From: Sphingomonas pokkalii
Lineage (GTDB): Bacteria > Pseudomonadota > Alphaproteobacteria > Sphingomonadales > Sphingomonadaceae
Assembly: GCF_003096275.1 (NCBI RefSeq)
Contig: NZ_QENQ01000001.1
Location: 1,543,855 to 1,607,854, forward strand
Length of the DNA stretch: 64,000 nt
Reading direction: 5' to 3'
Shown piece by piece: positions 37,982 to 48,953 of the stretch (within the stretch, counting starts at the first letter, position 1; every line of letters begins with the position of its first letter). The position numbers were made by a program, and so were the translations under genes. The notes under the pieces are model-generated. The model did not search any database. It was not told the DNA's origin and saw only the letters and a program-made list of their open reading frames with translations.

Positions 37982-39887
37982 GCGCGACTCCGTTGGGAAC
38001 CCCGGCCGCACCGATGGTGACGGTGGCACCCGTGCCCGGCAGCTGCAATTGCTGCTGGAGCGGGGAGGGCGACGCGGGCTCCGGCGGACGTGGTGGCGGG
38101 AAACTGAGGGCCGGCGCGCGGCGCGTGCTGAGCTTCACCGCTTTGGCACCGGCCATGCCAGGGAAGCGCGGCCACATGCCGGCAGCCAGCGCGGCCCGGC
38201 TCGCAGAGGCTTTGCCGTCATGCAACTCGTACATCCAGTAATTGCGCAGCACCGTCATCACATAGCCGCGCGTTTCCCAATAGGGGATGCTTTCGATGTA
38301 GAGCAGCGGATCACCGCCATCGCGCGAGGCCTGGTTCCAGGCATCGACCGGGCTCGGGCCGGCATTGTACGCCGCGATCACCTTGGGCAGCAGCCCCTGG
38401 GTCAACGGCATGTCACGCAATTGCTCGAGATAGGACTGGCCGATCTCCATGTTCACCGAAGGTTTGGTGAGATCGCTGGCCGCATAGGTGACGCCGTGGC
38501 GACGGCCCACATCGATGGCGGCACCGGTCTTCACCTGCATCAGACCCATCGCGCCGGCGGCGCTGCGCACCTCGGCATTGAAGCGCGATTCCTGCAACGT
38601 ATGGGCGAACACCAGCGAACGATCGATCCGCCAGCCGCCAACGGGCGACCAGTTCGGCATCGGATAGCGCGCTTCGACGATCGGCTTCGCGCCGGCCGGT
38701 CCGTTATGCGCGAGCCACAATTCGGTCTGCGGCAGGCTCAGTTGCGCGGCAAGGCGGGTGAGCGCGCCATGATCGTCGGGGGTGCAGAATTTGGCCTGGT
38801 GGCGCAGCACCTGATCGGCCAATGCGGTTTCCCCGATCTCCGCCAGCGCGGCTGCGACGCGGACATTGGGGCGGCGTTCCAGCGCGGCCCAATCCTTGTT
38901 GACGAAGCGATCTCCCTCCAGTCGCCGTTCCGCGATACCAAGGCTGGAGCGCGCGAGCAGGCCGTAGAAGGTCTCCCCATATTGGCTCGCAGCGCGCAGC
39001 TTCGGCGCAACCCGATCGGGACGGCCGCACGCCATTTCTGCACGCGCGCCCCAATAGAGGCCTGCCGAGCGCAATTCGGTATCTGCCGCCCGCGTGGCGA
39101 CGCGTTCGAAGGCTGCGGTGGCGCCTGCGCAATCCTGCTGCCGCCAGGCGGCTAGCCCCTCCGTCCAATCGGCCTGGGGCGCCCATTCGCCAATGCCCTG
39201 TTCGGCCCGCGCCGCCATCCGGCGCGCATTGGCGTCGTCCCCAGCGGCGAAGTAGATCCAGGCCACCTTCTGCTGCCATTCGGTCAGCGCCTCAGGCGTC
39301 AGATCATTGGCGAAGCGCGCGACCACGGCTTCTGCCGCAGGGCCGTTATCCGTTTTCACATGCGGGGAAATGAGTATGGCGACTTCAGTCGCGGCGTTAT
39401 CGCTGCGGATCGACCGCGCCCGGCGACGGATCGGCGCGCCATCGAACCAGATCAGGCGTTGTGCGACGGGCAGGGAAGGGAGGTCGGCAACGCCCCGCAT
39501 CTTTGCGAGACGGGCGAGCTGTTCGGCCTGGGGGAGTTCGGGCGCCTCGGTCAGCAGCGCCACCAGTTGATCGGCCTCGACGCGGGGGGAGCCCTTCGCC
39601 GTATAGAGCTGGGCGCGAGCAATGGCGTGCAGCGGGCCCGGTTTCATCGCGTCCAGCTTGATTTGCGCGTCCGCCCAGCGGCCGGCGCGGATCGCGTCGA
39701 ACACGAACCGGTAATCGGCGCGCTGATCGGGATCGAGCTGGGGCGGAATGCCGTCGTTCGCGTGCCGGGTCGCGGCGGGTGCGGCATCGTCGATTTCCGC
39801 CGGGCCGCTTTCGTCGGACGCGGCCAGCGCCGGCGTTGCGATCGGTGCCGCCATGAGGGTGGCGGCGAGCAGGATGCGCAAGTTCAA
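37971..39887 (-). CDS. slt: Soluble lytic murein transglycosylase
   Basis: 638 residues, TTG start overlapping the preceding stop (TTGA). The signal peptide ends PALAAS. A long alpha-superhelical region precedes the GH23 domain: [23 protein letters not shown] with the catalytic Glu, then [12 protein letters not shown] and [15 protein letters not shown]. The C-terminal tail is Pro-rich ([18 protein letters not shown]). It cleaves peptidoglycan to 1,6-anhydro muropeptides. Translationally coupled between the UDG-like gene and moaB. Confidence 0.92.
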   Translation of the reverse strand: MNLRILLAATLMAAPIATPALAASDESGPAEIDDAAPAATRHANDGIPPQLDPDQRADYRFVFDAIRAGRWADAQIKLDAMKPGPLHAIARAQLYTAKGSPRVEADQLVALLTEAPELPQAEQLARLAKMRGVADLPSLPVAQRLIWFDGAPIRRRARSIRSDNAATEVAILISPHVKTDNGPAAEAVVARFANDLTPEALTEWQQKVAWIYFAAGDDANARRMAARAEQGIGEWAPQADWTEGLAAWRQQDCAGATAAFERVATRAADTELRSAGLYWGARAEMACGRPDRVAPKLRAASQYGETFYGLLARSSLGIAERRLEGDRFVNKDWAALERRPNVRVAAALAEIGETALADQVLRHQAKFCTPDDHGALTRLAAQLSLPQTELWLAHNGPAGAKPIVEARYPMPNWSPVGGWRIDRSLVFAHTLQESRFNAEVRSAAGAMGLMQVKTGAAIDVGRRHGVTYAASDLTKPSVNMEIGQSYLEQLRDMPLTQGLLPKVIAAYNAGPSPVDAWNQASRDGGDPLLYIESIPYWETRGYVMTVLRNYWMYELHDGKASASRAALAAGMWPRFPGMAGAKAVKLSTRRAPALSFPPPRPPEPASPSPLQQQLQLPGTGATVTIGAAGVPNGVARGN

Positions 39888-40612
39888 AGGCTCGGTCCCC
39901 GGCTTAGCAGCAACAGATGTTTCCAGGCGTCGCTTTTGGCGACGGGACGCTCGATCAGCAAGCGCGGGTGGAACGTCGCCACAACCCGTGTTGTCGTCCC
40001 ATAGCGGTTAACGTCATGCGAACGAAGTTCGGGGGGCCATGCATCCGGCCCGAGAACCGCACGGGTGGGCGCATGGCCAAGCAGCAGCAGGTTCGATGGA
40101 CGAAGCCGCTCCAGCAACGCCTGGGCCAAGTTGACGAGCTGTGGTGCCGCATCCGCGGGAACCTGGCCGGTCAGCGGGCGTGCGAAGCAAAGGGGAACGA
40201 GCTGCACCGACTCGCGAGAAAGCCGGACGGCGGAGAGCATCTTGTCCAGAAGCGCGCCCGCCGGGCCACTCCACAGCCGGTCGCTATCTCCGGCCTCGGG
40301 CATGTCAATCAGGATCGTCCAGACGGCGTCTGCAACGATCGCAGGTGTGATCAAGGGGGTATGCCACCCCGTTTCCACGGCCTGTTCCCCGACTCGCCAA
40401 GCCAGAAAATCCTCGATCCCTTCGGGCATCGTCGATGGCGCGGACGCTACGACCGGCGCGGACTCCAGCGCGGTGCGCAGTTGCGCCGGCTTGGCAAACC
40501 AGTCGCGGACATCGTCTTCCACCAGCATGTCGACGCCCGCGGCATCCCACCATGCAAGGGCGCTTGCGATCGTTTCGCGCCAGCTATTGTGTGGTTCGGC
40601 CCCCATACCCAT
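39884..40612 (-). CDS. Uracil-DNA glycosylase superfamily protein with degenerate active site
   Basis: 242 residues from ATG at 40612 (MGMGAEPHNSW). The middle aligns with family 4 UDGs: WTILIDMPEAGDSDRLWSGP and AGALLDKMLSAVRLSRESV, but the catalytic GEAPGxxED is replaced by DMPEAGDSD and the four Fe-S Cys are missing. The C-terminal ATFHPRLLIERPVAKSDAWKHLL matches the HP(S) motif. Probably non-catalytic or altered in specificity. Coupled to slt downstream; divergent from etfQO. Confidence 0.72.
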   Translation of the reverse strand: MGMGAEPHNSWRETIASALAWWDAAGVDMLVEDDVRDWFAKPAQLRTALESAPVVASAPSTMPEGIEDFLAWRVGEQAVETGWHTPLITPAIVADAVWTILIDMPEAGDSDRLWSGPAGALLDKMLSAVRLSRESVQLVPLCFARPLTGQVPADAAPQLVNLAQALLERLRPSNLLLLGHAPTRAVLGPDAWPPELRSHDVNRYGTTTRVVATFHPRLLIERPVAKSDAWKHLLLLSRGPSL

Positions 40613-40735
40613 CCTTTGAATCCCTGTTGACGACAGGGTCAATCTGGCCGCATCGCCTGATAGACAGAACGTTGCGCACGCACGACGACAGGTGCACTGC
40701 AGCAACGATAGACCTAAGGATCGAGGGGAACAAGG

Positions 40736-42388
40736 ATGAGCGAACGGGAGTCGATGCCCTATGACGTCGTGATCGTTGGCGCGGGGCCTTCAGGTCTTTC
40801 CGCCGCGATCCGGCTCAAGCAACTGGCGAGCGAAGCCGGTGCCGAGCTGTCGGTGTGCGTCCTCGAAAAGGGCTCCGAGGTCGGCGCCCATATCCTTTCC
40901 GGTGCGGTGATCGACCCCAGGGCGCTCGACGAACTGCTGCCCGACTGGCGCGAGGATGGCTGTCCGCTGGCACGGACACCCGTGACGGAGAACCATCATT
41001 GGGTGCTCAGCGAAAAGGGCAAGTCGGCGTATCCCGAGTTCCTGACGCCGCCCTATCTGCACAACAAGGGCACCTACACCGGCAGCCTGGGCAATCTGTG
41101 CCGCTGGCTGGCTGAAAAGGCTGGCGAGATGGGCGTGGAAATCTTCCCCGGTTTCGCGGCTGCGGAAGTGCTGTTCCATGACGACGGCAGCGTGAAGGGG
41201 GTCGCAACCGGCGACATGGGCGTCGCCAAGGACGGCAGCCACAAGCCGGACTATCAGCCGGGCCTGGAGATCCACGCGAAATACACCTTCCTGTCCGAAG
41301 GTTGCCGTGGCCATCTGTCGAAGCAGTTGATCCGCCAGTTCGCGCTCGATGCAGACAGCCAGCCGCAGGTCTATGGCATCGGCATCAAGGAGCTTTGGGA
41401 TATCGATCCGGCGCAGCATGTACCCGGGCGGGTGATCCACACCCAGGGCTGGCCGCTGACCGACGGCAGCAATGGCGGCGGCTTCCTCTATCACCAGGCG
41501 GACGGCCAGGTGGCGCTCGGCTTCGTGGTGTGGCTGGGCTACAAGAACCCGTGGCTATCGCCCTTCCAGGAAATGCAGCGCTGGAAGACGCATCCCGAAA
41601 TCGCCGCGATCCTGAAGGGAGGCAAGCGCGTCTCCTATGGCGCGCGGGCGATCTCCGATGGTGGCTGGCAGGCGGTGCCCAAGCTGGTGGCGCCGGGTAT
41701 GGCGCTGATCGGCGATTCCGCCGGCTTCCTCAATGTGCCCCGCATCAAGGGTACGCACACCGCGATGAAGAGCGGCATGATGGCAGCCGAGGCGGCGTTT
41801 GCTGCGGTCCAGGCCGGTCGTTCGGGCGATGAACTAAGCGCCTATACGGAAGCGTATGAGGCGAGCTGGGTCTACAAGGAACTTCGTGGTGTCCGCAATG
41901 TGGCGCCTCTGGTGAAGAAGTTCGGCGACACCTGGGGAACGCTGCTCGCGGGGGTGGCGATGTGGAGCGAGCATTTGGGGCTGCGCTGGCCGATCACGAT
42001 GCAGCACAAGCCCGATAACGAGGGGCTGCTCCGCGCCGACCAGGCGCCGAGGATCGACTATCCCAAGCCCGATGGCGTGCTCACCTTCGACAGGCTTTCC
42101 TCGGTGTTCGTCTCCAACACCAATCACGAGGAGGACCAGCCGGTCCATCTGACGTTGAAGGACAAGGATATTCCCATCGGCTACAATCTGCCGATGTACG
42201 CCGAGCCTGCGCAGCGTTATTGTCCGGCAGGTGTGTATGAGGTCGTAGGGGAAGGCGATGATCTGCGATTCCAGATCAACGCGCAGAATTGCGTGCACTG
42301 CAAAACCTGCGACATCAAGGATCCGACCCAGAACATCAACTGGGTGGTGCCCGAAGGTGGTGGTGGTCCCAATTATCCGAACATGTAG
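40736..42388 (+). CDS. Electron transfer flavoprotein:ubiquinone oxidoreductase
   Basis: 550 residues. FAD-binding VVIVGAGPSGLSAAIRLKQL at the N-terminus, ETF-QO blocks HILSGAVIDPRALDEL and GDSAGFLNVPRIKGTHTAMKSGMMAAEA, and a C-terminal 4Fe-4S site YCPAGVYE with CVHCKTCDIKDPTQNINWVVPEGGGGPNYP. It passes electrons from ETF (fatty-acid and amino-acid oxidation) to ubiquinone at the inner membrane. The final 32 bases overlap the TPR gene in another frame. Confidence 0.97.
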   Translation: MSERESMPYDVVIVGAGPSGLSAAIRLKQLASEAGAELSVCVLEKGSEVGAHILSGAVIDPRALDELLPDWREDGCPLARTPVTENHHWVLSEKGKSAYPEFLTPPYLHNKGTYTGSLGNLCRWLAEKAGEMGVEIFPGFAAAEVLFHDDGSVKGVATGDMGVAKDGSHKPDYQPGLEIHAKYTFLSEGCRGHLSKQLIRQFALDADSQPQVYGIGIKELWDIDPAQHVPGRVIHTQGWPLTDGSNGGGFLYHQADGQVALGFVVWLGYKNPWLSPFQEMQRWKTHPEIAAILKGGKRVSYGARAISDGGWQAVPKLVAPGMALIGDSAGFLNVPRIKGTHTAMKSGMMAAEAAFAAVQAGRSGDELSAYTEAYEASWVYKELRGVRNVAPLVKKFGDTWGTLLAGVAMWSEHLGLRWPITMQHKPDNEGLLRADQAPRIDYPKPDGVLTFDRLSSVFVSNTNHEEDQPVHLTLKDKDIPIGYNLPMYAEPAQRYCPAGVYEVVGEGDDLRFQINAQNCVHCKTCDIKDPTQNINWVVPEGGGGPNYPNM

Positions 42389-43949
42389 CGCATTCGTTGC
42401 GCTTCTGTTCGCGCTTCCGGCAGCGGCGCAATCGGCGGATCTGACCGACTATGTCCGCGCTCGGGCTGCCGATGCGGCGGGAGCGGCGGACGTGGCGGCG
42501 CAGGGCTATGCGCGGGCGCTTGCGGTGGCGCCCGATGATCCGGTGCTCGCGTTGCGGGCCTATCGCCAGGCGCTTATGGTTGGCGATGTTCCGCTCGCGA
42601 CCCGCGCTGCTGCGGTGATGGAGAAGGCGGGTGTCGCCCCGCCCGACGTCGCGATCTTCGAAATGACCGTGGCGCTTTCGGCCGGCGATGCGCCGCGCGC
42701 TGCCGATGCCGTCAAGCGGCTGAAGGGAACGCCGTTCGAGTTCCTGATGCCGATCCTTACCGCCTGGCTGGCGCAGGCGCGTGGGCTGGACGGGGTAGCG
42801 GTGCTCGATCGCCTGGAAACAGGTGCGCTGGGGCGGCGCTATGCCGCTACCCAGCGTGCCTTGATGCTGATCGCGCAGGGAAAGAACGATTCCGCCGCGT
42901 CGGAAGCGACGGCGACCCTTGCCAGCGAGAGTGACGCCGATGCGAGGATCGATCTGGCAATCGTTCGTGGGCGCGATGGTGGACGATCTCTGCTCGATGG
43001 CGGCGGGCCCGAATTGGAAGCGGTTGCTCGCCAACTCGCCGCGCCGCGCCCGGCGACGATCGGCTATGGCCTTTCTAGGCTGTTCGCGACGCTTGCTGGA
43101 GACCTGACCGGCGAGCGGCTGTCGACCCTCACCATCTTGTTCAGCAGATGCGCGCTCATTCTCGATCCTGTGGACACGCGTTCGCGCATTCTGCTCGCAC
43201 GCGGGCTCAGCGCTGCCGGTGCACAAGCGCTGGCGCTCCAGGCACTGGACTCGGTGCCGCGCAACAGCCCATTCGCCCGCCGCGCGGCAAGCGTCCGGGT
43301 CGCCATATTGCGGGACCTCGGGCACGTCGATGCGGCACTTGCCGATGCGAAGGCGTTGGCGGAAGACCGGGGCGCAACGTCGCAGGATGTGGAGCGCTAT
43401 GCTGCCTTCCTGAACGCCGCCGGCCATTATGACGCGGCTGCGCGTGTCTACGGCGATGCGCTTCGACGGGGGGAGGATGCGAACCCCGATCTCCATCTCG
43501 ATCGTGGGGTGGCATTGGCGCGGGCACGGCGCTGGAGCCAGGCGCTGCCCGAACTGCGGAAAGCCGTGGATCTCGCGCCAAACCGGCCGGATGCGCTGCG
43601 GACCCTTGGCGCCGGACTGATCGCGCATGGCGGCGATTCCGCTGAAGCGTTGCGCCTGCTCGAACGCGCACGGCGGGTGGCGCCTGACGACGCCGCAGTC
43701 GCCGATGCGCTCGGATGGGCGTATCTGCAACAGGGCGACGTTGCCCGCGCCGTGCCGCTGCTGGAGGCGGCAACCCAGGGGGATCCTGCTGGGACGGCGG
43801 CGAACGAGCATCTGGGCGATGCCTATTGGCGGCTTGGGCGGCAGTTCGAGGCCCGATATGCATGGCGCGCGGCTGCCATCCATGCCGCACCGGCCGATGC
43901 CGACCGGATCGCCCGGAAGCTCTCGCAGGGGCTGACGAGCGCCACGTGA
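42357..43949 (+). CDS. Secreted tetratricopeptide-repeat protein
   Basis: About 530 residues; the start is one of three consecutive GTG codons (42357, 42360, 42363) behind GAAGGTGG, inside the end of etfQO. Signal peptide VVPIIRTCSAFVALLFALPAAAQ. TPR-like helices run through the protein, clearest at NPDLHLDRGVALARARRWSQALPEL, LLERARRVAPDDAAVADALGWAYLQQG and HLGDAYWRLGRQFEARYAW. A protein-interaction scaffold in the periplasm. It is followed 18 bases later by ispE. Confidence 0.8.
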   Translation: MVVVPIIRTCSAFVALLFALPAAAQSADLTDYVRARAADAAGAADVAAQGYARALAVAPDDPVLALRAYRQALMVGDVPLATRAAAVMEKAGVAPPDVAIFEMTVALSAGDAPRAADAVKRLKGTPFEFLMPILTAWLAQARGLDGVAVLDRLETGALGRRYAATQRALMLIAQGKNDSAASEATATLASESDADARIDLAIVRGRDGGRSLLDGGGPELEAVARQLAAPRPATIGYGLSRLFATLAGDLTGERLSTLTILFSRCALILDPVDTRSRILLARGLSAAGAQALALQALDSVPRNSPFARRAASVRVAILRDLGHVDAALADAKALAEDRGATSQDVERYAAFLNAAGHYDAAARVYGDALRRGEDANPDLHLDRGVALARARRWSQALPELRKAVDLAPNRPDALRTLGAGLIAHGGDSAEALRLLERARRVAPDDAAVADALGWAYLQQGDVARAVPLLEAATQGDPAGTAANEHLGDAYWRLGRQFEARYAWRAAAIHAAPADADRIARKLSQGLTSAT

Positions 43950-43967
43950 ACACGCTAGGGCGTGGCG

Positions 43968-44804
43968 ATGCCTGATTATCCTACCGTCACCGAAGCCGCG
44001 CGGGCGAAGCTCAATCTCGCGCTCCATGTCCGCCGTCGCCGGACGGACGGCTATCACGAACTGGAGACGTTGTTCGCATTCGTCGAGCATGGCGACAGCG
44101 TTCGCGTTACCCCCGGTGCGGTGGACAGCTTCACTCTGGCAGGCCCATTCGCCGCGGTGCTGGCAGGAGAGGGGGACAATCTCGTCACGCGCGCGGCGAT
44201 CCGGTTTCGCGATTGCTTTGGCGGCGGTGCGCATATGATTGAACTGGACAAGCACCTGCCGATCGCTTCCGGCATAGGAGGCGGTTCCGCCGATGCGGCG
44301 GCAACCTTGCGGGCGCTGGCGAAGCTGCACGGCGTCGCGCTGGACGATCCGCGCCTGATCGGTATCGCCGACGCGCTTGGCTCCGACGTCCCTGCGTGCC
44401 TGCTCGGACGGACAGCGTTCGGCCGGGGGCGCGGGGAACGACTCGTGCCGATCCCCGGGCTGCCGGGCACGCCCGTGCTGCTCGTGAATCCTGGTGTCGC
44501 AGTGTCGACCGCGGCGGTATTCCAGGCATGGGATGGGATAGATCGCGGTCCGATCAGCACCGGGAACTTACTGGCGGTGGCGCGGGAAGGGCGCAACGAC
44601 CTCGAACTGCCCGCGTGCGCCATTGCGCCGGCGATTACTGCGGTACTGGCGGCGCTCGCCGCACAACCGGGCGTGCTGTTGTCGCGGATGTCGGGATCGG
44701 GGGCTACCTGCTTCGCGCTGTTCGACGATGCTGCCGCGCGGGATGCCGCCGCGGCGGCGCTCCAGCGCCCGCAATGGTGGATCGCTGCCACCAACTTGGT
44801 CTGA
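43968..44804 (+). CDS. ispE: 4-diphosphocytidyl-2-C-methyl-D-erythritol kinase
   Basis: 278 residues from ATG (GTG two codons upstream possible). GHMP-kinase motifs: ARAKLNLALHVRRRRTDGYHELETLF, the ATP loop LPIASGIGGGSADAAATLRAL, and MSGSGATCFALF. It phosphorylates CDP-ME in the MEP isoprenoid pathway that Dxr (27.3 kb) begins. It follows the TPR gene closely, so probably one transcript. Confidence 0.95.
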   Translation: MPDYPTVTEAARAKLNLALHVRRRRTDGYHELETLFAFVEHGDSVRVTPGAVDSFTLAGPFAAVLAGEGDNLVTRAAIRFRDCFGGGAHMIELDKHLPIASGIGGGSADAAATLRALAKLHGVALDDPRLIGIADALGSDVPACLLGRTAFGRGRGERLVPIPGLPGTPVLLVNPGVAVSTAAVFQAWDGIDRGPISTGNLLAVAREGRNDLELPACAIAPAITAVLAALAAQPGVLLSRMSGSGATCFALFDDAAARDAAAAALQRPQWWIAATNLV

Positions 44805-45040
44805 TCCGGTAAGTAAATCTTCAGGCTTCCACGGCATTCTCATGCGCGGCGGATCTGGCGCAAGGCGAACGTCCGCCCTTGGCTCGCGGGTGCGCTCCTT
44901 CGGGGGTCCACCCGCGCGCCATCGCGTGACTTGGTGGTCAAGATGGGGCAGACGCCTCCCATGATCGAACGTTGTTGGATCGCGCGCAGCGATCGTGCAG
45001 GTCAGTTCCCCTTCCGACAGGGAAGAAACCAGGTGTTCGC

Positions 45041-45772
45041 ATGAGCGTTGCGGAAGTCGTGCCCGGTGGCGTGCGGGACGTGCTGCTTCTGTGCGACCAT
45101 GCCGTGAACTCCGTGCCCGTCGATATCGCGCTTGGCATCGATCCGGCGCTGCTCGACCTCCACATCGCTCTCGACATCGGCGCGGCGAGCGTCACGCGTT
45201 CGCTTGCCGCAAGGCTTGACGCCCCGGCGATACTGGCCACCGTATCGAGGCTCGTCATCGACCTTCATCGCGAAACCGACCATCCGGGCCTGATACCAGT
45301 CACCAGCGACGGGCACCGCATACCCGGCAATGAAGCGGTCGACCGTGCCGAGCGGATCGCCCGATTCCATGCCCCCTATCATCGGCTGTTGCGGTCGCAG
45401 GTCCGGCAGCAGCGGCCGGGATTGATCCTGTCGATCCACAGTTTCACACCCTGCCTCGAACAATCGGGTACTCCGCGGCCGTGGGAGGTTGGCATCCTCT
45501 ACAACCGTGACGCCCGTGCCGCCGCGCCTGCGATGGCCTGGTTGCGAGCGCAGGGCATCGTCACCGGTGACAACGAGCCCTATTCCGGCCGTTTGCTCAA
45601 CGCGACGCTTAACCGCCATGCCGAGGCGCAGGGCATTCCGTCGATCGCGGTCGAAATCCGCAACGACCTTATCCGCGATACAGCCGGCATAGCATTATGG
45701 GCAGAGCGGCTGCACGCCCTTACGCTTTTTCTGCGCAACACTCTTGCGCGAAAGGGTGTTCTCGCGACATAG
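45041..45772 (+). CDS. N-formylglutamate amidohydrolase family protein
   Basis: 243 residues from ATG ([23 protein letters not shown]). Motifs: [58 protein letters not shown] and [13 protein letters not shown], the FGase pattern with His and Glu ligands. The family hydrolyses N-formylglutamate in the five-step histidine route and related N-acyl amino acids. No hut genes are nearby. The 236 bases before it hold no gene. Confidence 0.87.
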   Translation: MSVAEVVPGGVRDVLLLCDHAVNSVPVDIALGIDPALLDLHIALDIGAASVTRSLAARLDAPAILATVSRLVIDLHRETDHPGLIPVTSDGHRIPGNEAVDRAERIARFHAPYHRLLRSQVRQQRPGLILSIHSFTPCLEQSGTPRPWEVGILYNRDARAAAPAMAWLRAQGIVTGDNEPYSGRLLNATLNRHAEAQGIPSIAVEIRNDLIRDTAGIALWAERLHALTLFLRNTLARKGVLAT

Positions 45773-45783
45773 GCTTGCGCGCC

Positions 45784-47505
45784 ATGACCAACCGATTCGA
45801 CAAGTCCAAGCTCCCCAGCCGCCACGTCTCCGTGGGGCCCGAGCGCGCGCCGCACCGCAGCTATTACTATGCTATGGGGATTTCCGAGGAGGATATCGCC
45901 AAGCCGTTCGTCGCGCTCGCCAGCGCCGGCAACGATAGCGCGCCGTGCAACACCACCCTCGATTTCCAGGCGGACGCCGCCCGCCAGGGCGTGATCGCGG
46001 GTGGCGGCATGCCGCGGCGGTTCAACACCATCACGGTGACCGACGGCATCGCCATGGGCCATCAGGGGATGAAATCCTCGCTGGTCAGCCGCGAGGTGAT
46101 CGCCGACTCCGTCGAGCTCAGCGTGCGCGGGCATTGCTACGATGCGCTGGTAGCCTTTGCCGGCTGCGACAAGTCGCTGCCGGGCATGATGATGGCGATG
46201 CTCCGCCTGAACATCCCGTCGATCTTCGTCTATGGCGGCTCGATCCTGCCGGGCCGCTACGAGGATCGTGACGTCACTGTGGTCGACGTGTTCGAGGCGG
46301 TGGGCAAGTTCGCTGCCGGCAACTGCCCGCTCAAGGACCTGACCGCGCTCGAGAAGGTCGCCTGCCCGGGCCACGGCGCGTGCGGCGGGCAGTTCACCGC
46401 CAACACCATGGCCTGCGTCGGCGAGGCGATGGGTTTGTCTTTGCCGAACAGCAATATGGTGCCCGCTCCATACAAGAGTCGTGAAGAGATCGCGATCGCG
46501 GCGGGCGTGCAGGTGATGGACCTGCTGGAGAAGAACATCCGTCCGCGCGACATCGCGACGCGCGCTGCCTTCATCAACGCCGCGCGCGTGGTCGCGGCAA
46601 CCGGCGGGTCGACCAACGCGGCGCTGCATTTGCCGGCAATGGCCAACGAGGCCGGCATCGACTTCGATCTTCACGACGTTGCAGAGGCTTTCAAATCAAC
46701 GCCCTATATCGCAGACCTCAAGCCGGGTGGCAGGTATGTCGCCAAGGACATGCACGAGGCAGGCGGCGTCTATATGCTGATGAAGACGATGCTAGCCAAC
46801 GGCCTGCTCGACGGCAGCTGCCTGACCGTTACCGGTAAGACGCTGGGCGAGAATATCGACGAGGTGACCTGGAACCCCGAGCAGAAGGTGATCTACGACG
46901 TGAAGACCCCGCTCTCGCCGACGGGCGGTGTGGTCGGTCTGCGCGGCACGCTCGCGCCCGAGGGCGCGATCGTGAAGGTTGCGGGGATGAAGCGGCTCCA
47001 GTTCGAAGGGCCGGCCCGCGTGTTCGATTGTGAGGAGGATGCCTTCCAGGCGGTGGAGCACCGCCAGATCAATGAGGGCGAGGTCATCATCATCCGCTAT
47101 GAAGGGCCGAAGGGCGGTCCCGGCATGCGCGAGATGCTGTCGACCACCGCGGCGCTCTATGGTCTCGGCATGGGCGAGAAGGTGGCACTGATCACCGATG
47201 GGCGTTTCTCGGGCGCAACGCGCGGCTTCTGCATCGGCCATGTCGGCCCCGAAGCGGCCGAAGGCGGACCGATCGCGCTGGTGGAGAATGGAGACACCAT
47301 CCTCATCGATGCCGAGGCGGGGACGATCGACCTGGTCGTTGCGGAGGATGTGCTGGCCGAACGCCGTGCCCGCTGGCAGCCGCGGGTGAACGATTATCAG
47401 GCGGGGGCACTGTATCGCTATGCCCAGAATGTTGGTCCAGCGTTCCAGGGCGCGGTTACCCACCCCGGCGCCAAAGCGGAGCGGCACGTTTACGCCGACA
47501 TCTGA
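45784..47505 (+). CDS. ilvD: Dihydroxy-acid dehydratase
   Basis: 573 residues from ATG ([14 protein letters not shown]). Fe-S cluster cysteines lie in [26 protein letters not shown] and [18 protein letters not shown]. Also [16 protein letters not shown] and [19 protein letters not shown] of the IlvD/Edd family. The 573-residue length and [11 protein letters not shown] opening fit IlvD rather than Edd. It makes the 2-oxo acids for valine, isoleucine and pantothenate. It starts 11 bases after the previous gene. Confidence 0.95.
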   Translation: MTNRFDKSKLPSRHVSVGPERAPHRSYYYAMGISEEDIAKPFVALASAGNDSAPCNTTLDFQADAARQGVIAGGGMPRRFNTITVTDGIAMGHQGMKSSLVSREVIADSVELSVRGHCYDALVAFAGCDKSLPGMMMAMLRLNIPSIFVYGGSILPGRYEDRDVTVVDVFEAVGKFAAGNCPLKDLTALEKVACPGHGACGGQFTANTMACVGEAMGLSLPNSNMVPAPYKSREEIAIAAGVQVMDLLEKNIRPRDIATRAAFINAARVVAATGGSTNAALHLPAMANEAGIDFDLHDVAEAFKSTPYIADLKPGGRYVAKDMHEAGGVYMLMKTMLANGLLDGSCLTVTGKTLGENIDEVTWNPEQKVIYDVKTPLSPTGGVVGLRGTLAPEGAIVKVAGMKRLQFEGPARVFDCEEDAFQAVEHRQINEGEVIIIRYEGPKGGPGMREMLSTTAALYGLGMGEKVALITDGRFSGATRGFCIGHVGPEAAEGGPIALVENGDTILIDAEAGTIDLVVAEDVLAERRARWQPRVNDYQAGALYRYAQNVGPAFQGAVTHPGAKAERHVYADI

Positions 47506-47549
47506 CGCGCGCGCTATGCGGTGAAGGGGATCGGGGCTAAGGACGGGGG

Positions 47550-48953
47550 ATGATACCGCCCGGTGCCCCGATCCTCACCGCCGATGCGATGCGTGCCGCC
47601 GAAGAAGCCGCATTTGCGCGCGGCATCTCCCAGGACGAATTGATGGAGCGTGCCGGTGCCGCCGTCGCGCGTGAGGCAGTGCGCTTCGCTATGGGACGGC
47701 CGGTGCTGGTGCTTGCAGGCCCCGGCAATAATGGCGGCGATGCCTATGTGGTTGCACGCCATTTGCGGCAGGCCGGGCTGGATGTGCTGGTCGCGGCATC
47801 GGGCGCGCCGAGGCACGGTGCCGCCGAACGGATGCACGCGCGCTGGGAGGGGCCGACCACGTCGCTCTACGGCGCGCCGGTGCGGTCGGTACTGATCGAC
47901 GGGCTGTTCGGAACCGGCGTAACGCGCCCGCTGGAGCGTAGTATCGCCGCTGTCTTTGCCGAACTGGTGCGCGGCGCCGATTTCACCCTGGCGATCGATC
48001 TGCCTTCAGGGATGGATACGGATAGCGGTGCGGAACTGGGCGCCCCCCGCGGTATCGACGCGACGATCGCGCTCGGTGCGCTCAAGCCCGCCCATGTCCT
48101 GGATGACGGACTGTCGCGCTGCGGCCATGTGCTGCTCGCGGATATCGGTATTCCTGTCGAAACGGGCTGGTACAGCGTTTGCCGACCAGCGCTGGAGATG
48201 CCGGGGCCGCAGAGCCATAAATACAGCCGGGGTCTCGTTGCGATCGTCGAGGGCGCGATGCCAGGGGCAGGCCGCCTCGCGGCGCGGGCGGCGATGGCCG
48301 GCGGTGCGGGCTATGTCATGCTTGTCGGCCAGACGCCGGTTGGACCTGCACCCGACGCACTGGTTTGCCGGGCGATCGACGATGCGGATGATCTCGCTGA
48401 TTTCCTCGCCGGCGATCGGATCGATGCGGTGGTGCTGGGGCCCGGCCTCGGCCGCGACCGCCGGGCGGAGTCGTTTCTGCGCGCCAGTCTCGCGGTCGAC
48501 AAGCCGATGGTGCTGGATGGCGATGCGCTCAGCCTGCTGGGCACCGGCGCTGCGGCATCGCTGGCCGCGCGCGAGGCGCCAGTATGGATCACGCCCCATG
48601 CCGGGGAGTTCGATCGGATGTTCGGCGGCGCCGGCAGCAAGATCGATCGGACGTTGGAGGCGGCGGCAGCGAGCGGTGCCACCGTCGTCCACAAGGGTGG
48701 CGATACGGTGATTGCCGGGCCGGACGGCAGTGTCCGGGTCTTGACGGGGGCCTCGCCTTGGCTGTCGACGGCAGGCACCGGCGATGTCCTGGCCGGCATA
48801 TTGGGCGCGCAGGTCGGTCAGGGCAGTAGCGGCGTCGACGCCGCCGCTGCGGCGGTATGGCTGCACGGCCGCGCGGCACAGCTTGCGGGACCGGCCTTTT
48901 TCGCCGATCAGCTCGTCGCGGAATTGCCGGAAGCGATCGGGGAATGTCTTTGA
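47550..48953 (+). CDS. nnrD: Bifunctional NAD(P)H-hydrate repair enzyme (epimerase + dehydratase)
   Basis: 467 residues, start ATG preceded by GGACGGGG. The N-terminal ~210 residues are the NnrE epimerase (LMERAGAAVAREA, LAGPGNNGGDAYVVARHL, LIDGLFGTGVTRPLER). The C-terminal part is the ADP-dependent NnrD dehydratase (AVVLGPGLGRD, WITPHAGEFDRMFG, WLSTAGTGDVLAGILGAQ). It restores hydrated NAD(P)H. Overlaps the next gene by 10 bases. Confidence 0.95.
   Translation: MIPPGAPILTADAMRAAEEAAFARGISQDELMERAGAAVAREAVRFAMGRPVLVLAGPGNNGGDAYVVARHLRQAGLDVLVAASGAPRHGAAERMHARWEGPTTSLYGAPVRSVLIDGLFGTGVTRPLERSIAAVFAELVRGADFTLAIDLPSGMDTDSGAELGAPRGIDATIALGALKPAHVLDDGLSRCGHVLLADIGIPVETGWYSVCRPALEMPGPQSHKYSRGLVAIVEGAMPGAGRLAARAAMAGGAGYVMLVGQTPVGPAPDALVCRAIDDADDLADFLAGDRIDAVVLGPGLGRDRRAESFLRASLAVDKPMVLDGDALSLLGTGAAASLAAREAPVWITPHAGEFDRMFGGAGSKIDRTLEAAAASGATVVHKGGDTVIAGPDGSVRVLTGASPWLSTAGTGDVLAGILGAQVGQGSSGVDAAAAAVWLHGRAAQLAGPAFFADQLVAELPEAIGECL

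Noticed and set aside
42336..44330. 664-codon minus-strand open frame opposite the TPR gene and ispE
   Set aside because: Same cause: high GC removes stops. The + strand genes have signal peptide, TPRs and GHMP-kinase motifs.
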